DNA from: Clostridiales bacterium
Lineage (GTDB): Bacteria > Bacillota > Clostridia > Oscillospirales > QAMX01
Length of the DNA stretch: 14,250 bases
Assembly: GCA_012514045.1 (NCBI GenBank)
Contig: JAAZBA010000178.1
Location: 1-14,250 of the forward strand
Direction: 5' to 3'
The translations under genes were made by a program, and so were the position numbers. Every line of letters begins with the position of its first letter. Position 1 is the first letter of the stretch. Below are positions 1-6,328 of the stretch, piece after piece. The notes under the pieces are model-generated. The model did not search any database. It saw only the letters and a list, made by a program, of their open reading frames with translations, and was not told the DNA's origin.

Positions 1-1
1 A

Positions 2-619
2 GAACGTAGGCTACAGCAAATAAGGTTCAACACCGTCATTCGAAACAATTCCCGCGCTAAGGAACTTCTTTCACGTTTTCTTGAGGAGTGCATGAATAAG
101 GACGATGCCTATGAGATGGCTGCCGAAAGCATATTAGGAGAATTCTTTGCCTGGCTTATCAGAACCGAGGTGCGTGACTACATCCCCGAAAGCGAATACA
201 GCTACATCTCCGGAAATCTTCTTCACATAGCCCCGGCAATAAGACATATCGTTGAGTTTTACATGGAGAGTTTAACGATATCAGAACTTGCCGATATATG
301 TCACCTTTCTCAATATCATTTTTGTCGCGTATTTCAAAAGCTTACGGGACTTACTCCCATTCAATTTATCACAAAGCATCGGCTTGAGCAGGCTTACCAG
401 CTGCTTATATATTCAGATATGAGTGTATCGTCTATTTCGGAGAATGTTGGCTATTCCGATCCCGGCTATTTCGCCAGGCTCTTTAAGAAAATGTACGGCA
501 CAACACCAACTCAGACACGTCTCTCCCGCGGTTATATTATCGCAAATGGAGAAATTTTGAGAGATGATGATAAATATGAGCAAAATAATCCTGATTATTC
601 TCAAAAAATACTATTGTAA
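2..619 (+). CDS. AraC-family transcriptional regulator, C-terminal part
   Basis: The reading frame is open from the left window edge (first whole codon at position 2), so the N-terminus lies outside; the ATG at 92 is probably internal. The visible 205 residues end in a classic AraC/XylS DNA-binding domain. It has two helix-turn-helix units at about residues 91-113 (LTISELADICHLSQYHFCRVF) and 141-163 (SVSSISENVGYSDPGYFARLF), with the family hallmark GYSDPGYFARLFKK followed by GTTPTQTR. The missing N-terminal part would be the sugar-sensing domain, often a cupin in this family. The gene stands directly upstream of, and in the same direction as, a sugar ABC transporter. By analogy with such loci it is likely the transcriptional activator of that transporter, responding to its substrate; this role is inferred from position. 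Its stop codon overlaps the -35 element of the transporter promoter. Confidence 0.93.
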   Translation, partial: ERRLQQIRFNTVIRNNSRAKELLSRFLEECMNKDDAYEMAAESILGEFFAWLIRTEVRDYIPESEYSYISGNLLHIAPAIRHIVEFYMESLTISELADICHLSQYHFCRVFQKLTGLTPIQFITKHRLEQAYQLLIYSDMSVSSISENVGYSDPGYFARLFKKMYGTTPTQTRLSRGYIIANGEILRDDDKYEQNNPDYSQKILL

Positions 620-642
620 CAATATAAAATTCAAGTTATAAT
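614..642 (+). promoter_or_regulatory. Promoter of the ABC transporter operon
   Basis: A TTGTAA -35 (614-619, 4 of 6 consensus) and a perfect TATAAT -10 (637-642) are separated by exactly 17 bases. The -35 overlaps the stop codon of the AraC gene. The predicted start near 649 leaves a leader of about 85 bases before the solute-binding protein, whose ribosome binding site (GGAGG, 723-727) precedes the ATG at 735. The imperfect -35 fits an activator-dependent promoter, which is inference. Confidence 0.6.
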
Positions 643-682
643 ATTATTGCTGTGATAAAAAGTATTAAAATCATCTTTAGTT

Positions 683-696
683 TTTTACCAGTAAAA
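683..696 (+). promoter_or_regulatory. Palindrome in transporter leader, possible operator
   Basis: TTTTAC-CA-GTAAAA forms a 6-base inverted repeat with a 2-base centre. A further GGTAAA at 709-714 can pair with the TTTACC at 684-689. The site lies about 35 bases downstream of the predicted transcription start, so it could be a repressor site or a small leader hairpin. Only symmetry supports it, and the region is AT-rich, so chance is quite possible. Confidence 0.25.
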
Positions 697-734
697 TGCC
701 TCGTCGTAGGTAAATAAATCATGGAGGAATACCA

Positions 735-1784
735 ATGAAAAAGCTTTTAGCACTGTTACTCGCTGTTCTGATGCTGGCAACCATGTTCACAGGCTGCTCT
801 CAGAACAAGAAGTCCGAGGATTCGTCCTCAACCGCTTCTACCGAAACAAAGGCAGAAGAGAAGAAAGAAGAACCCAAGAAGGAAGAACCCAAGAAAGAGG
901 AGCCTAAAAAGGAAGAACCCAAAAAGGAAGAGCCTAAGAAGAAAGAGGAGAAAAAAGAAGAAGCAGCTCCCTCTACCAAAGTTGATGAGTATTCTCTTCG
1001 TATGTCCTGGTGGGGCTCTCAGGTTCGTCACGACGGTACAATCAAGGCTATCGAGATGTACATGGACAAAAACCCCAACGTCAAGATTGAATACGAATAT
1101 TCCGGATGGGATGGTTATTGGGACAAGATAGCCGCACAAGCTGCTGCCAATGAACTCCCTAACATCTGGCAACAGTCCATCGCATATGTTAAGATGTATG
1201 CCGATGCCGACCAAATACTTGACCTTCAGCCCTACGTTAATGAAGGGTATATTGATCTTAACGATTGGAGCCAAGGTGCCGTAGACACAACACGTATCGA
1301 TGGTAAGCTTTTCTCTCTTACACTTGGCAACTCTGCCCACACGATCCTCTACGATCCCGATATCTTCAAAGAAGCAGGAGTTGATCTCCCCGACTTCGAC
1401 TGGACTTGGGACGACTACAAGGCAACCGTAAAGGCTATCAACGAGAATCTTGGAATTTATGGCGACTGCACCTTCCCAAACATGAACGCTAAAGATGGTC
1501 TGCGTCACTATGTATTCTCTCAGGGATACACAATGTACAACGAGGACCAAAATGCACTCAACTTCCCTAAGGAGCTCATGGTGGAATACCTTAATTGGGA
1601 ACTCGAGCTTCAGAAAGCCGGCTATATCGCCGATCAGGCGACACAGGGTGAAATCACCACAGTCGAAGCCTCTCTTCTTGTAACAGGCGAAGCAGCTATG
1701 AACAGTTCAATGAATTCCAATATGTGTGTTGCCACTATGGAAGCCGCCGGCAAGCCCATGGCAATGGTTTGTTATCCCCACTAG
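735..1784 (+). CDS. Sugar ABC transporter solute-binding lipoprotein, N-terminal part (frameshifted)
   Basis: This is the extracellular substrate-binding component of a family 1 (CUT1) carbohydrate ABC transporter. A lipoprotein signal peptide (residues 1-20: positive MKK start, Leu-rich core, FTGC lipobox) puts the lipidated Cys at 21. A charged linker of five exact KKEEP repeats (43-67) tethers the binding domain to the membrane. The fold starts at about residue 88 (YSLRMSWWGSQVRHDGT), with the typical WDGYWDKIAAQAAANELPNIWQQ and YDPDIFKEAGVDLP stretches. The frame ends early at a TAG (1782-1784), immediately after MAMVCYP. The missing C-terminal lobe continues in the -1 frame as PLEGESRWGTVLG. 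Restoring one base gives 487 residues, a normal length for this family. The ribosome binding site GGAGG (723-727) and the signal peptide fix the start at 735. The break is either a sequencing or assembly indel in the CCCC run at 1776-1779, or a true inactivating mutation. Confidence 0.9.
   Translation: MKKLLALLLAVLMLATMFTGCSQNKKSEDSSSTASTETKAEEKKEEPKKEEPKKEEPKKEEPKKEEPKKKEEKKEEAAPSTKVDEYSLRMSWWGSQVRHDGTIKAIEMYMDKNPNVKIEYEYSGWDGYWDKIAAQAAANELPNIWQQSIAYVKMYADADQILDLQPYVNEGYIDLNDWSQGAVDTTRIDGKLFSLTLGNSAHTILYDPDIFKEAGVDLPDFDWTWDDYKATVKAINENLGIYGDCTFPNMNAKDGLRHYVFSQGYTMYNEDQNALNFPKELMVEYLNWELELQKAGYIADQATQGEITTVEASLLVTGEAAMNSSMNSNMCVATMEAAGKPMAMVCYPH
861..962 (+). repeat. Tandem 15-base repeat encoding KKEEP linker
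   Basis: Five consecutive copies encode KKEEP (861-935), followed by a degenerate KKKEEKKEE tail to 962. The copies differ mainly at third codon positions (AAG/AAA, GAA/GAG, CCC/CCT), so the protein repeat is kept exact while the DNA has drifted. It lies just after the lipidated Cys and forms a highly charged, extended spacer. Copy number may vary between strains through replication slippage. Confidence 0.85.
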
Positions 1785-2197
1785 AAGGCGAATCCCGCTG
1801 GGGTACTGTTCTTGGACCGTCTCAGCTCATAAACATCTCCAATACAGGTACAGATGATGACAAGATTGAGTCTGCCAAGTTTGTTAACTTCTTCGTAAAT
1901 GACATTGATGCTAACCTGGTGCTTGCAGCCGAGCGCGGTGTTCCCGGAAACAACAAGGTTTGTGACGCCATCCTTGAAAGTGATGTTGCCAGCGAGTATG
2001 CAAAGATAACGATCGAATACGTTAACACCGTAGGTCCGAACACGGAAGCTGACCCTGACGCTCTCCGCCCACCCGCCGATGGTGAAATTATCACAATCTA
2101 CGGTAATTATCACGATCAGGTCATGTTCGGTCAGATCTCCGCAGAGGATGCCGCTGACGGATTCTTCAAAGATGCCAACGCGCTTCTTGCAAAGTAA
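1724..2197 (+). pseudogene. Sugar ABC transporter solute-binding lipoprotein, C-terminal part (-1 frame)
   Basis: This is the continuation of the solute-binding protein in the -1 frame. The first ATG of the frame is at 1724, but residues before about 1778 do not resemble the family. The genuine part begins at PLEGESRWGTVLGPSQLINIS and runs to the TAA at 2195-2197. The sequence reads as the second lobe and C-terminal helices of a CUT1 binding protein: a segment on an extra-normal residue run (KFVNFFVNDIDANLVLAAERGVPGN) followed by helices ending FFKDANALLAK. It has no signal peptide, promoter or convincing ribosome binding site of its own, so it would not be made separately as a useful protein. 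Together with 735-1784 it makes one 487-residue protein if a single base is added near 1776-1780. Whether it is a real pseudogene or a base-call error cannot be decided from one sequence. Confidence 0.8.
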
Positions 2198-2212
2198 TCT
2201 AAATTACAGTCG

Positions 2213-2257
2213 CAGCTCGGGGGAAGCAGCTTTCGCAGCCTCCCCCGAGGCTGTTTT
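2213..2257 (+). terminator. Attenuating hairpin between binding protein and permeases
   Basis: CTCGGGGGA (2216-2224) pairs perfectly with TCCCCCGAG (2241-2249). CAG (2213-2215) with CTG (2251-2253) extends the stem beyond a bulged G. Only four T follow (2254-2257), so termination should be partial. Such hairpins commonly follow binding-protein genes, where they stabilise that message and reduce permease expression; that role is inferred here. The permease ribosome binding site (AAAGGAG, 2270-2276) lies just downstream. Confidence 0.65.
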
Positions 2258-2287
2258 ACCTACTCTCTGAAAGGAGCAGTTTAGAAC

Positions 2288-3214
2288 ATGGCAGATAAAA
2301 CCAAAATGAAAAAACATTTTCTGTCCAACAAAGCCAAAGAAGGACTGACAGGCTATCTGTTTATCTCCCCATGGCTTATTGGTCTTCTTTTGTTTACTAT
2401 ATATCCGATGTTTTCTTCTCTCTATTACTCAATGACGGATTTTGATATCCTTAACAAGGAAAGCTTCATCGGCCTGAGGAACTATATCAACATTTTCACC
2501 GATGACCCCCGCTTTCGAAAGAGTGTCGCTGTAACTTTTAAATATACATTTTTCCAAGTTCCTCTAAAGCTCGGCTTTGCTCTGTTTGTTGCCATGCTCT
2601 TTAAAAGCAACCGCCGCGGAGTAAATCTCTATCGTTCGCTCTATTATCTTCCCTCCATCTTCGGTGGAAATATAGCCATAGCTATCATGTGGCGCCAGAT
2701 AATGGGCAGAAATGGAGCTGTCAACGCAATTCTTAAGTCACTTGGGCTAATTACAACTGCTAAGTCCTGGATTGCCTCTCCCAATACGGCTCTTGGCTCC
2801 CTTATTCTGCTTTCCGTCTGGCAATTTGGATCTCCTATGCTTATTTTCCTTGCAGGGTTAAAACAAATACCTCAGTCATACTATGAAGCCGCTTCTATTG
2901 ACGGCGCAGGAGGTCTGAAAAAATTTCTACACATCACTCTTCCCTCCCTTTCGCCGATTATTTTCTACAATTTTCTTATGCAGACAATCGGCTCGTTCAT
3001 GTCTTTTACTCAGAGCTACATAGTCACAGGCGGCGGCCCCGTCGATTCAACACTTATGTATGCTCTGTACATATATGACACGGGCTTTACAAATTACCAC
3101 ATGGGCTACGCCTCGGCATTGTCCTGGATAGCGCTTATAGTCGTAGGTATTATCACAGCCATTATATTCAAGACCTCAAACTACTGGGTCTTCTATGAGT
3201 CAAAAGCGGAATAG
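2288..3214 (+). CDS. Sugar ABC transporter permease, MalF/UgpA type
   Basis: This 308-residue integral membrane protein is one of the two channel-forming subunits of a CUT1 sugar importer. About six hydrophobic segments are visible, near residues 21-48, 84-105, 116-137, 168-190, 224-248 and 280-300. The cytoplasmic EAA loop that docks the ATPase is at about 200-219 (EAASIDGAGG, with I216 and LP at 218-219). The N-terminal GYLFISPWLIGLLLFTIYP is characteristic of the UgpA/MalF branch. The ribosome binding site AAAGGAG (2270-2276) lies 11 bases before the ATG. The stop codon (3212-3214) abuts the ribosome binding site of the next permease, so the two are co-transcribed and probably translationally coupled. 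No ATPase gene is in the locus. Many Firmicutes CUT1 systems use a shared MsmX-like ATPase encoded elsewhere. The substrate cannot be told from sequence. Confidence 0.93.
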   Translation: MADKTKMKKHFLSNKAKEGLTGYLFISPWLIGLLLFTIYPMFSSLYYSMTDFDILNKESFIGLRNYINIFTDDPRFRKSVAVTFKYTFFQVPLKLGFALFVAMLFKSNRRGVNLYRSLYYLPSIFGGNIAIAIMWRQIMGRNGAVNAILKSLGLITTAKSWIASPNTALGSLILLSVWQFGSPMLIFLAGLKQIPQSYYEAASIDGAGGLKKFLHITLPSLSPIIFYNFLMQTIGSFMSFTQSYIVTGGGPVDSTLMYALYIYDTGFTNYHMGYASALSWIALIVVGIITAIIFKTSNYWVFYESKAE

Positions 3215-3226
3215 GAGGTAATGAAG

Positions 3227-4075
3227 ATGGGTGTACGTTCAAAAAAGCACATTGTAACCTTTATTTTTCACTCCTTTGTTATTATCCTTGGTGTGGCTAT
3301 GCTCTATCCCATTGCTTGGATGATCGCGAGCTCCCTTAAGCCTTCCGATGAAGTATTCAAAAACGCCGGTTCTCTTATCCCCTCCGAATTCGTGTGGTCG
3401 AACTACACTGAAGGCTGGAAAGGTTTTGGAAACACTTCTTTTTCCACTTTCTTTAAGAATTCCTTTGTCGTAACCGTTATTGCAGTTATCGGTCAGGTGT
3501 CATCCTCTGCCATTGTTGCCTACGGATTTACGAGAATCCGCTTCCCCGGCAGAAAAATCATGTTTACCGCAATGATTATTACAATGCTTCTGCCTGCGCA
3601 GATACTGCTCATTCCACAGTATATAATGTTCGGTCAGTTCGGATGGATCAATACTTATTTGCCTCTCATTGTCCCTTACTACTGCGGCAGCGCATTCTTT
3701 ATTTTCCTGATTATGCAATTTATTCAAGGAATCCCTAAGGAGCTTGACGAATCCGCCTTCATTGACGGCTGCGGGAAGTTCCGCACCTTCGTTCAAATTA
3801 TCCTTCCCCTTGCCACGCCGGCTATTGCCACAACAACAGTTTTCTCCTTCTATTGGAAGTGGGATGACTTTATGGGTCCCCTCCTTTATCTGCAGACTCC
3901 CGCTAAATATACAGTGTCCATAGCGCTTAAGTGCTTTGCCGATCCGTCTGCTGTAACAAACTGGGGAGCAATGTTCGCAATGTCCTCTCTGTCGCTTATA
4001 CCAAGTTTCGTAATCTTTATTTGTTTCCAAAAATACCTGGTGGAAGGTATCTCCACTACAGGACTGAAAGGCTAA
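3227..4075 (+). CDS. Sugar ABC transporter permease, MalG/UgpE type
   Basis: This is the second channel-forming subunit (282 residues from the chosen start). It has an N-terminal membrane segment (HIVTFIFHSFVIILGVAMLYPIAW) and the MalG-type phrase SSLKPSDEVF. The EAA-type loop occurs here as ESAFIDGCGKFRTFVQIILPLATP at about residues 175-198, with Ser in place of the first Ala. The C-terminal GLKG ending is typical of MalG/UgpE proteins. An in-frame ATG at 3221 is only 2 bases from the strong GGAGG (3214-3218). The ATG at 3227 lies 8 bases away and is the better start, so the protein should begin MGVRSKKH. The ribosome binding site overlaps the stop of the upstream permease. A strong terminator at 4084-4123 ends the operon. 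Substrate unknown; it acts with the upstream permease and binding protein. Confidence 0.93.
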   Translation: MGVRSKKHIVTFIFHSFVIILGVAMLYPIAWMIASSLKPSDEVFKNAGSLIPSEFVWSNYTEGWKGFGNTSFSTFFKNSFVVTVIAVIGQVSSSAIVAYGFTRIRFPGRKIMFTAMIITMLLPAQILLIPQYIMFGQFGWINTYLPLIVPYYCGSAFFIFLIMQFIQGIPKELDESAFIDGCGKFRTFVQIILPLATPAIATTTVFSFYWKWDDFMGPLLYLQTPAKYTVSIALKCFADPSAVTNWGAMFAMSSLSLIPSFVIFICFQKYLVEGISTTGLKG

Positions 4076-4083
4076 AAAATCGC

Positions 4084-4123
4084 TTCCACCCCACGATATA
4101 AATACGTGGGGTGGAACTTTTTT
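4084..4123 (+). terminator. Rho-independent terminator, probably bidirectional
   Basis: TTCCACCCCACG (4084-4095) pairs perfectly over 12 bases with CGTGGGGTGGAA (4105-4116) around a 9-base AT loop, followed by C and six T (4118-4123). On the other strand the hairpin is followed by GCGATTTTTT, so it can also stop the converging galT/URO-D transcript. The stop codon of that gene overlaps the T run at 4122-4124. Confidence 0.92.
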
Positions 4124-5177
4124 ATGCGTAGTATGTTGAGTACTTTTCCATTGCGTCCATTACGGCTTTTACGTTTTCTAAAGGGGTACCGGGATAGAGC
4201 CCAAAAATCATGGCGAAACCTCCGGATTTATCTCCCAGAGTTAAAACCTCGTATTTTATTAGTTTTTCAATATCCTCTGGAGTTCCATATCTTGTAATAC
4301 TCTGACGGTCGAGGTCGAGCTCAATACATAGCTTTCCCTTGTATTTATCCCGTATCCATTCTATGCCGTTGACAAGATCCTGAAGATTGAGAACCTGAAC
4401 GCCGCTGTCCACAAGCTCGTCTGCAAGCGCTCTTATGTCGCCATCGGAGTGCATATGTACTATGGTATCGCTTTGTAGCGCTCGTTTCATAAGCCTTGAG
4501 TAGCTGGGCTTTATATACTTTACAAAATGCTCAGGCGATACCATCGGGCCTTGCTGCATACCAAGATCTTCGGCGAACTCCATTATATCAACATTCATGT
4601 CGAGATAACAATCCACTATATATTGATTAAACTCTTCAATCTTTTCAATCAGTTTCCATAGCCTGGGCTCCTCGTCAGCCATGTCGAATATAAGGTTCAT
4701 GTACCCTCTCAAGTCGCTAAGCTGCAGAAATGTATGTCCATGGCGAAGGGATCCCCGTGTTATATGCCTGTCAGCCTTATATTTTCCAATACGCGCAGCC
4801 TCATCGTCCCAGTTGATAGAGCCGATGCCCATACATACAGACGGATCAGGCGCCTTCCATGTTTTAAAAGCATTCCAGTCCTCAAGAGGATGTCCTGTGA
4901 CCGTTCCTGTCATGCCTTCTACAGTGGTCTCCCATACACAGCCGAAGTCATCCGTGTAGGGAACACCTTTGCGGTTTACATTTCCACTTTTCGGTTTAAA
5001 TCCCTTGGGAGGCCTTATAAAGCCGGGAAACAAAAAACGATGCTCCTCCATCAAATCGAACAAAGCTTCTGTATCGTATGTGTAGTAGCTAGAAGGATTT
5101 ACGGAGAATGTCATGGGGATAAAGTCAGGGTGCTCAAATCGGATTGATTTTATAAGACTCTCTTCAAACGTTGTCAT
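4122..5177 (-). CDS. Uroporphyrinogen decarboxylase (URO-D) superfamily protein
   Basis: This 351-residue cytoplasmic protein has the URO-D/methyltransferase TIM-barrel signature. Visible elements are a DDFG stretch (77-80), FAEDLGMQQGPMVSPEHFVKYIKP (201-224), the metal-site-like HMHSDGDI (241-248), LNLQDLVNGIEWI (263-275) and a C-terminal FGLYPGTPLENVKAVMDAM (325-343). It lacks the N-terminal arginine-rich substrate motif expected of true HemE, so heme synthesis is unlikely. Relatives such as MtaA/CmuA transfer methyl groups using zinc bound by His-X-Cys and a later Cys. Here the second position is His (H241-M-H243) and no later Cys lies in the matching region, so metal binding and chemistry may differ. 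The gene starts only 3 bases after the galT stop, and the ribosome binding site is weak, suggesting translational coupling. Paralogues of this type often sit in sugar-use loci of Clostridia with unknown function (recollection, not searched). Confidence 0.82.
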   Translation of the reverse strand: MTTFEESLIKSIRFEHPDFIPMTFSVNPSSYYTYDTEALFDLMEEHRFLFPGFIRPPKGFKPKSGNVNRKGVPYTDDFGCVWETTVEGMTGTVTGHPLEDWNAFKTWKAPDPSVCMGIGSINWDDEAARIGKYKADRHITRGSLRHGHTFLQLSDLRGYMNLIFDMADEEPRLWKLIEKIEEFNQYIVDCYLDMNVDIMEFAEDLGMQQGPMVSPEHFVKYIKPSYSRLMKRALQSDTIVHMHSDGDIRALADELVDSGVQVLNLQDLVNGIEWIRDKYKGKLCIELDLDRQSITRYGTPEDIEKLIKYEVLTLGDKSGGFAMIFGLYPGTPLENVKAVMDAMEKYSTYYA

Positions 5178-5180
5178 ATT

Positions 5181-6158
5181 TTATTCTTTTACGCTCTCAC
5201 AGAAACGCTTATATGCATCTCTGAGTTCAATTGCCTTCTCCTCCGGAGCAGTGGGATTACAGTGAGCCCATACGCCGGTCTCGCTTGAGGCATTGAACTT
5301 AATTTTGTCCTTCGAGCGCATAGGCGGGAAGAACTCGATATGGAAGTGATAGTCCTTGCTACAATCTCCGCTGTTTACGGGATTCTGATGCATACACATC
5401 ATATATGGGAACACAAATCCGAAAAGGCTGTCAAGGGTACCAGCGGCAAATTTAACGGCGTGGGCAAGGCTGTCCTTCTCCTCGTCGGTAAACTGCGCAA
5501 GATTCTGCTTGTGAGCCTTTGAAAGTATATATATACCGTAAGGGTATTCACAGAAAAATGGAATGAATACGCTGAAATGTTCATTCTCGAACACCATTCT
5601 GCGTCCGTCCTTCTGCTCTTCACGAAGCATGTCGCAGATTAGGCAGCGGCCTTTCTCTTCATAATACTCTCTGCAGGATTCTGTTTCAAGCTCAATTTTC
5701 TTCGGAATGAAGCTGTAGCCGTATATCTGACCGTGTGGATGAGGCATTGTAACACCTACCACATCGCCTCTGTTTTCAAAAATGAAGACGTACTTTATCT
5801 TCTCGTCTTTGCTCAGCTCCACAAAGCGCTCCGTCCAAAGATCAACCAGCTTTCTTACATGCCACAAGGGAAGCTCGGGCAGCGTAATCGTATGCTTTGG
5901 GGAGTAAAGAATGACCTCGCACTTGCCGTAGGAAGGAGCCGTTTTATAAAGTTCTGTTTCCACATCATCGGGAATCGGAGGATCTTGCGAAAGAGCTGGG
6001 AAATCGTTATCGTATTTTAGCACGTCAAATTCATCGGGCACCTTGCCTGAGCCGGGGCAAAAGGGGCACCAATTCTTGGGCATCTGAGGTCTGTTTTGCC
6101 TGTGAGACGCGATCATTATATAGTCCTTCGTCAGCGGATGATATCTGAGCTCAGCCAT
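5181..6158 (-). CDS. galT: Galactose-1-phosphate uridylyltransferase (GalT)
   Basis: This Leloir-pathway enzyme swaps UMP between UDP-glucose and galactose-1-phosphate in the cytoplasm. Its 325 residues match the class I GalT (HIT-superfamily) length. The N-terminal RYHPLTKDYIMIASHRQNRPQ is typical. WCPFC supplies a zinc-type Cys pair (C31, C34). The active-site block N129-RGDVVGVTMPHPHGQ puts the nucleophilic His inside H140-P-H142-G-Q144. The C-terminal HFHIEFFPP carries the second His motif. A strong ribosome binding site (GGAGG, 9-10 bases before the ATG) fixes the start. It is the first gene of a two-gene unit with the URO-D protein. Neither galactokinase nor the epimerase gene is nearby, so either the pathway is dispersed or this enzyme serves galactose or galactosamine derivatives released from imported glycans. 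The family call is firm; exact substrate is not proven. Confidence 0.95.
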   Translation of the reverse strand: MAELRYHPLTKDYIMIASHRQNRPQMPKNWCPFCPGSGKVPDEFDVLKYDNDFPALSQDPPIPDDVETELYKTAPSYGKCEVILYSPKHTITLPELPLWHVRKLVDLWTERFVELSKDEKIKYVFIFENRGDVVGVTMPHPHGQIYGYSFIPKKIELETESCREYYEEKGRCLICDMLREEQKDGRRMVFENEHFSVFIPFFCEYPYGIYILSKAHKQNLAQFTDEEKDSLAHAVKFAAGTLDSLFGFVFPYMMCMHQNPVNSGDCSKDYHFHIEFFPPMRSKDKIKFNASSETGVWAHCNPTAPEEKAIELRDAYKRFCESVKE

Positions 6159-6193
6159 GGGTAATTTCCTCCGTCTTTAGAAATAATACGCAT

Positions 6194-6221
6194 ATTATAC
6201 CATAAACCACGAAAAAAGCAA
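6194..6221 (-). promoter_or_regulatory. Promoter of galT unit
   Basis: On the minus strand an extended -10, TGGTATAAT, has its TATAAT at 6199-6194. A weak -35-like TTGCTT lies at 6221-6216 (16-base spacer). Extended -10 promoters tolerate a poor -35. The galT ribosome binding site follows at about 6172-6168. The element overlaps the inverted repeat at 6210-6231. Confidence 0.5.
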
Positions 6222-6231
6222 TATTTTTTCG
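6210..6231. repeat. Inverted repeat in galT/degV divergent region
   Basis: CGAAAAAA (6210-6217) and TTTTTTCG (6224-6231) are perfect 8-base inverted arms around GCAATA, and GAAAAAA recurs at 6231-6237. It overlaps the galT -35 region and lies about 30 bases upstream of the degV -35. A regulator-binding site for galT is possible. The A/T runs make chance symmetry likely enough to keep confidence low. Confidence 0.3.
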
Positions 6232-6260
6232 AAAAAACTCGATTTTAAATCAAAATTGCC

Positions 6261-6289
6261 TTGATATTGCGCTTGACATCATTTATAAT
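6261..6289 (+). promoter_or_regulatory. Promoter of degV gene
   Basis: TTGATA (-35, 6261-6266, 5 of 6) and TATAAT (-10, 6284-6289) are separated by 17 bases, a near-perfect sigma-A promoter. A TTGACA at 6273-6278 is badly spaced from any -10 and is probably coincidental. The predicted start is near 6296, leaving a short leader with AAAGGA (about 6313-6318) before the ATG at 6329. Confidence 0.75.
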
Positions 6290-6328
6290 GGTTTAAAATT
6301 CATAGATAACCTGAAAGGACACACCGCA

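Noticed and set aside
828..1550. Long minus-strand open frame (240 codons) opposite the binding-protein gene
   Set aside because: It is the antisense shadow of the KKEEP repeat and binding domain. The Phe/Leu-rich C-terminus is just the complement of AAG/GAA codons, and there is no ribosome binding site or recognisable family.
1771..1790. Programmed -1 ribosomal frameshift at TAT CCC CAC
   Set aside because: No canonical slippery heptamer and no clear downstream stimulatory stem; an indel explains it more simply.
6273..6278. Perfect TTGACA upstream of degV as the -35
   Set aside because: It lies too close to the TATAAT at 6284 and has no good -10 at 17 bases; TTGATA at 6261 has the right spacing.
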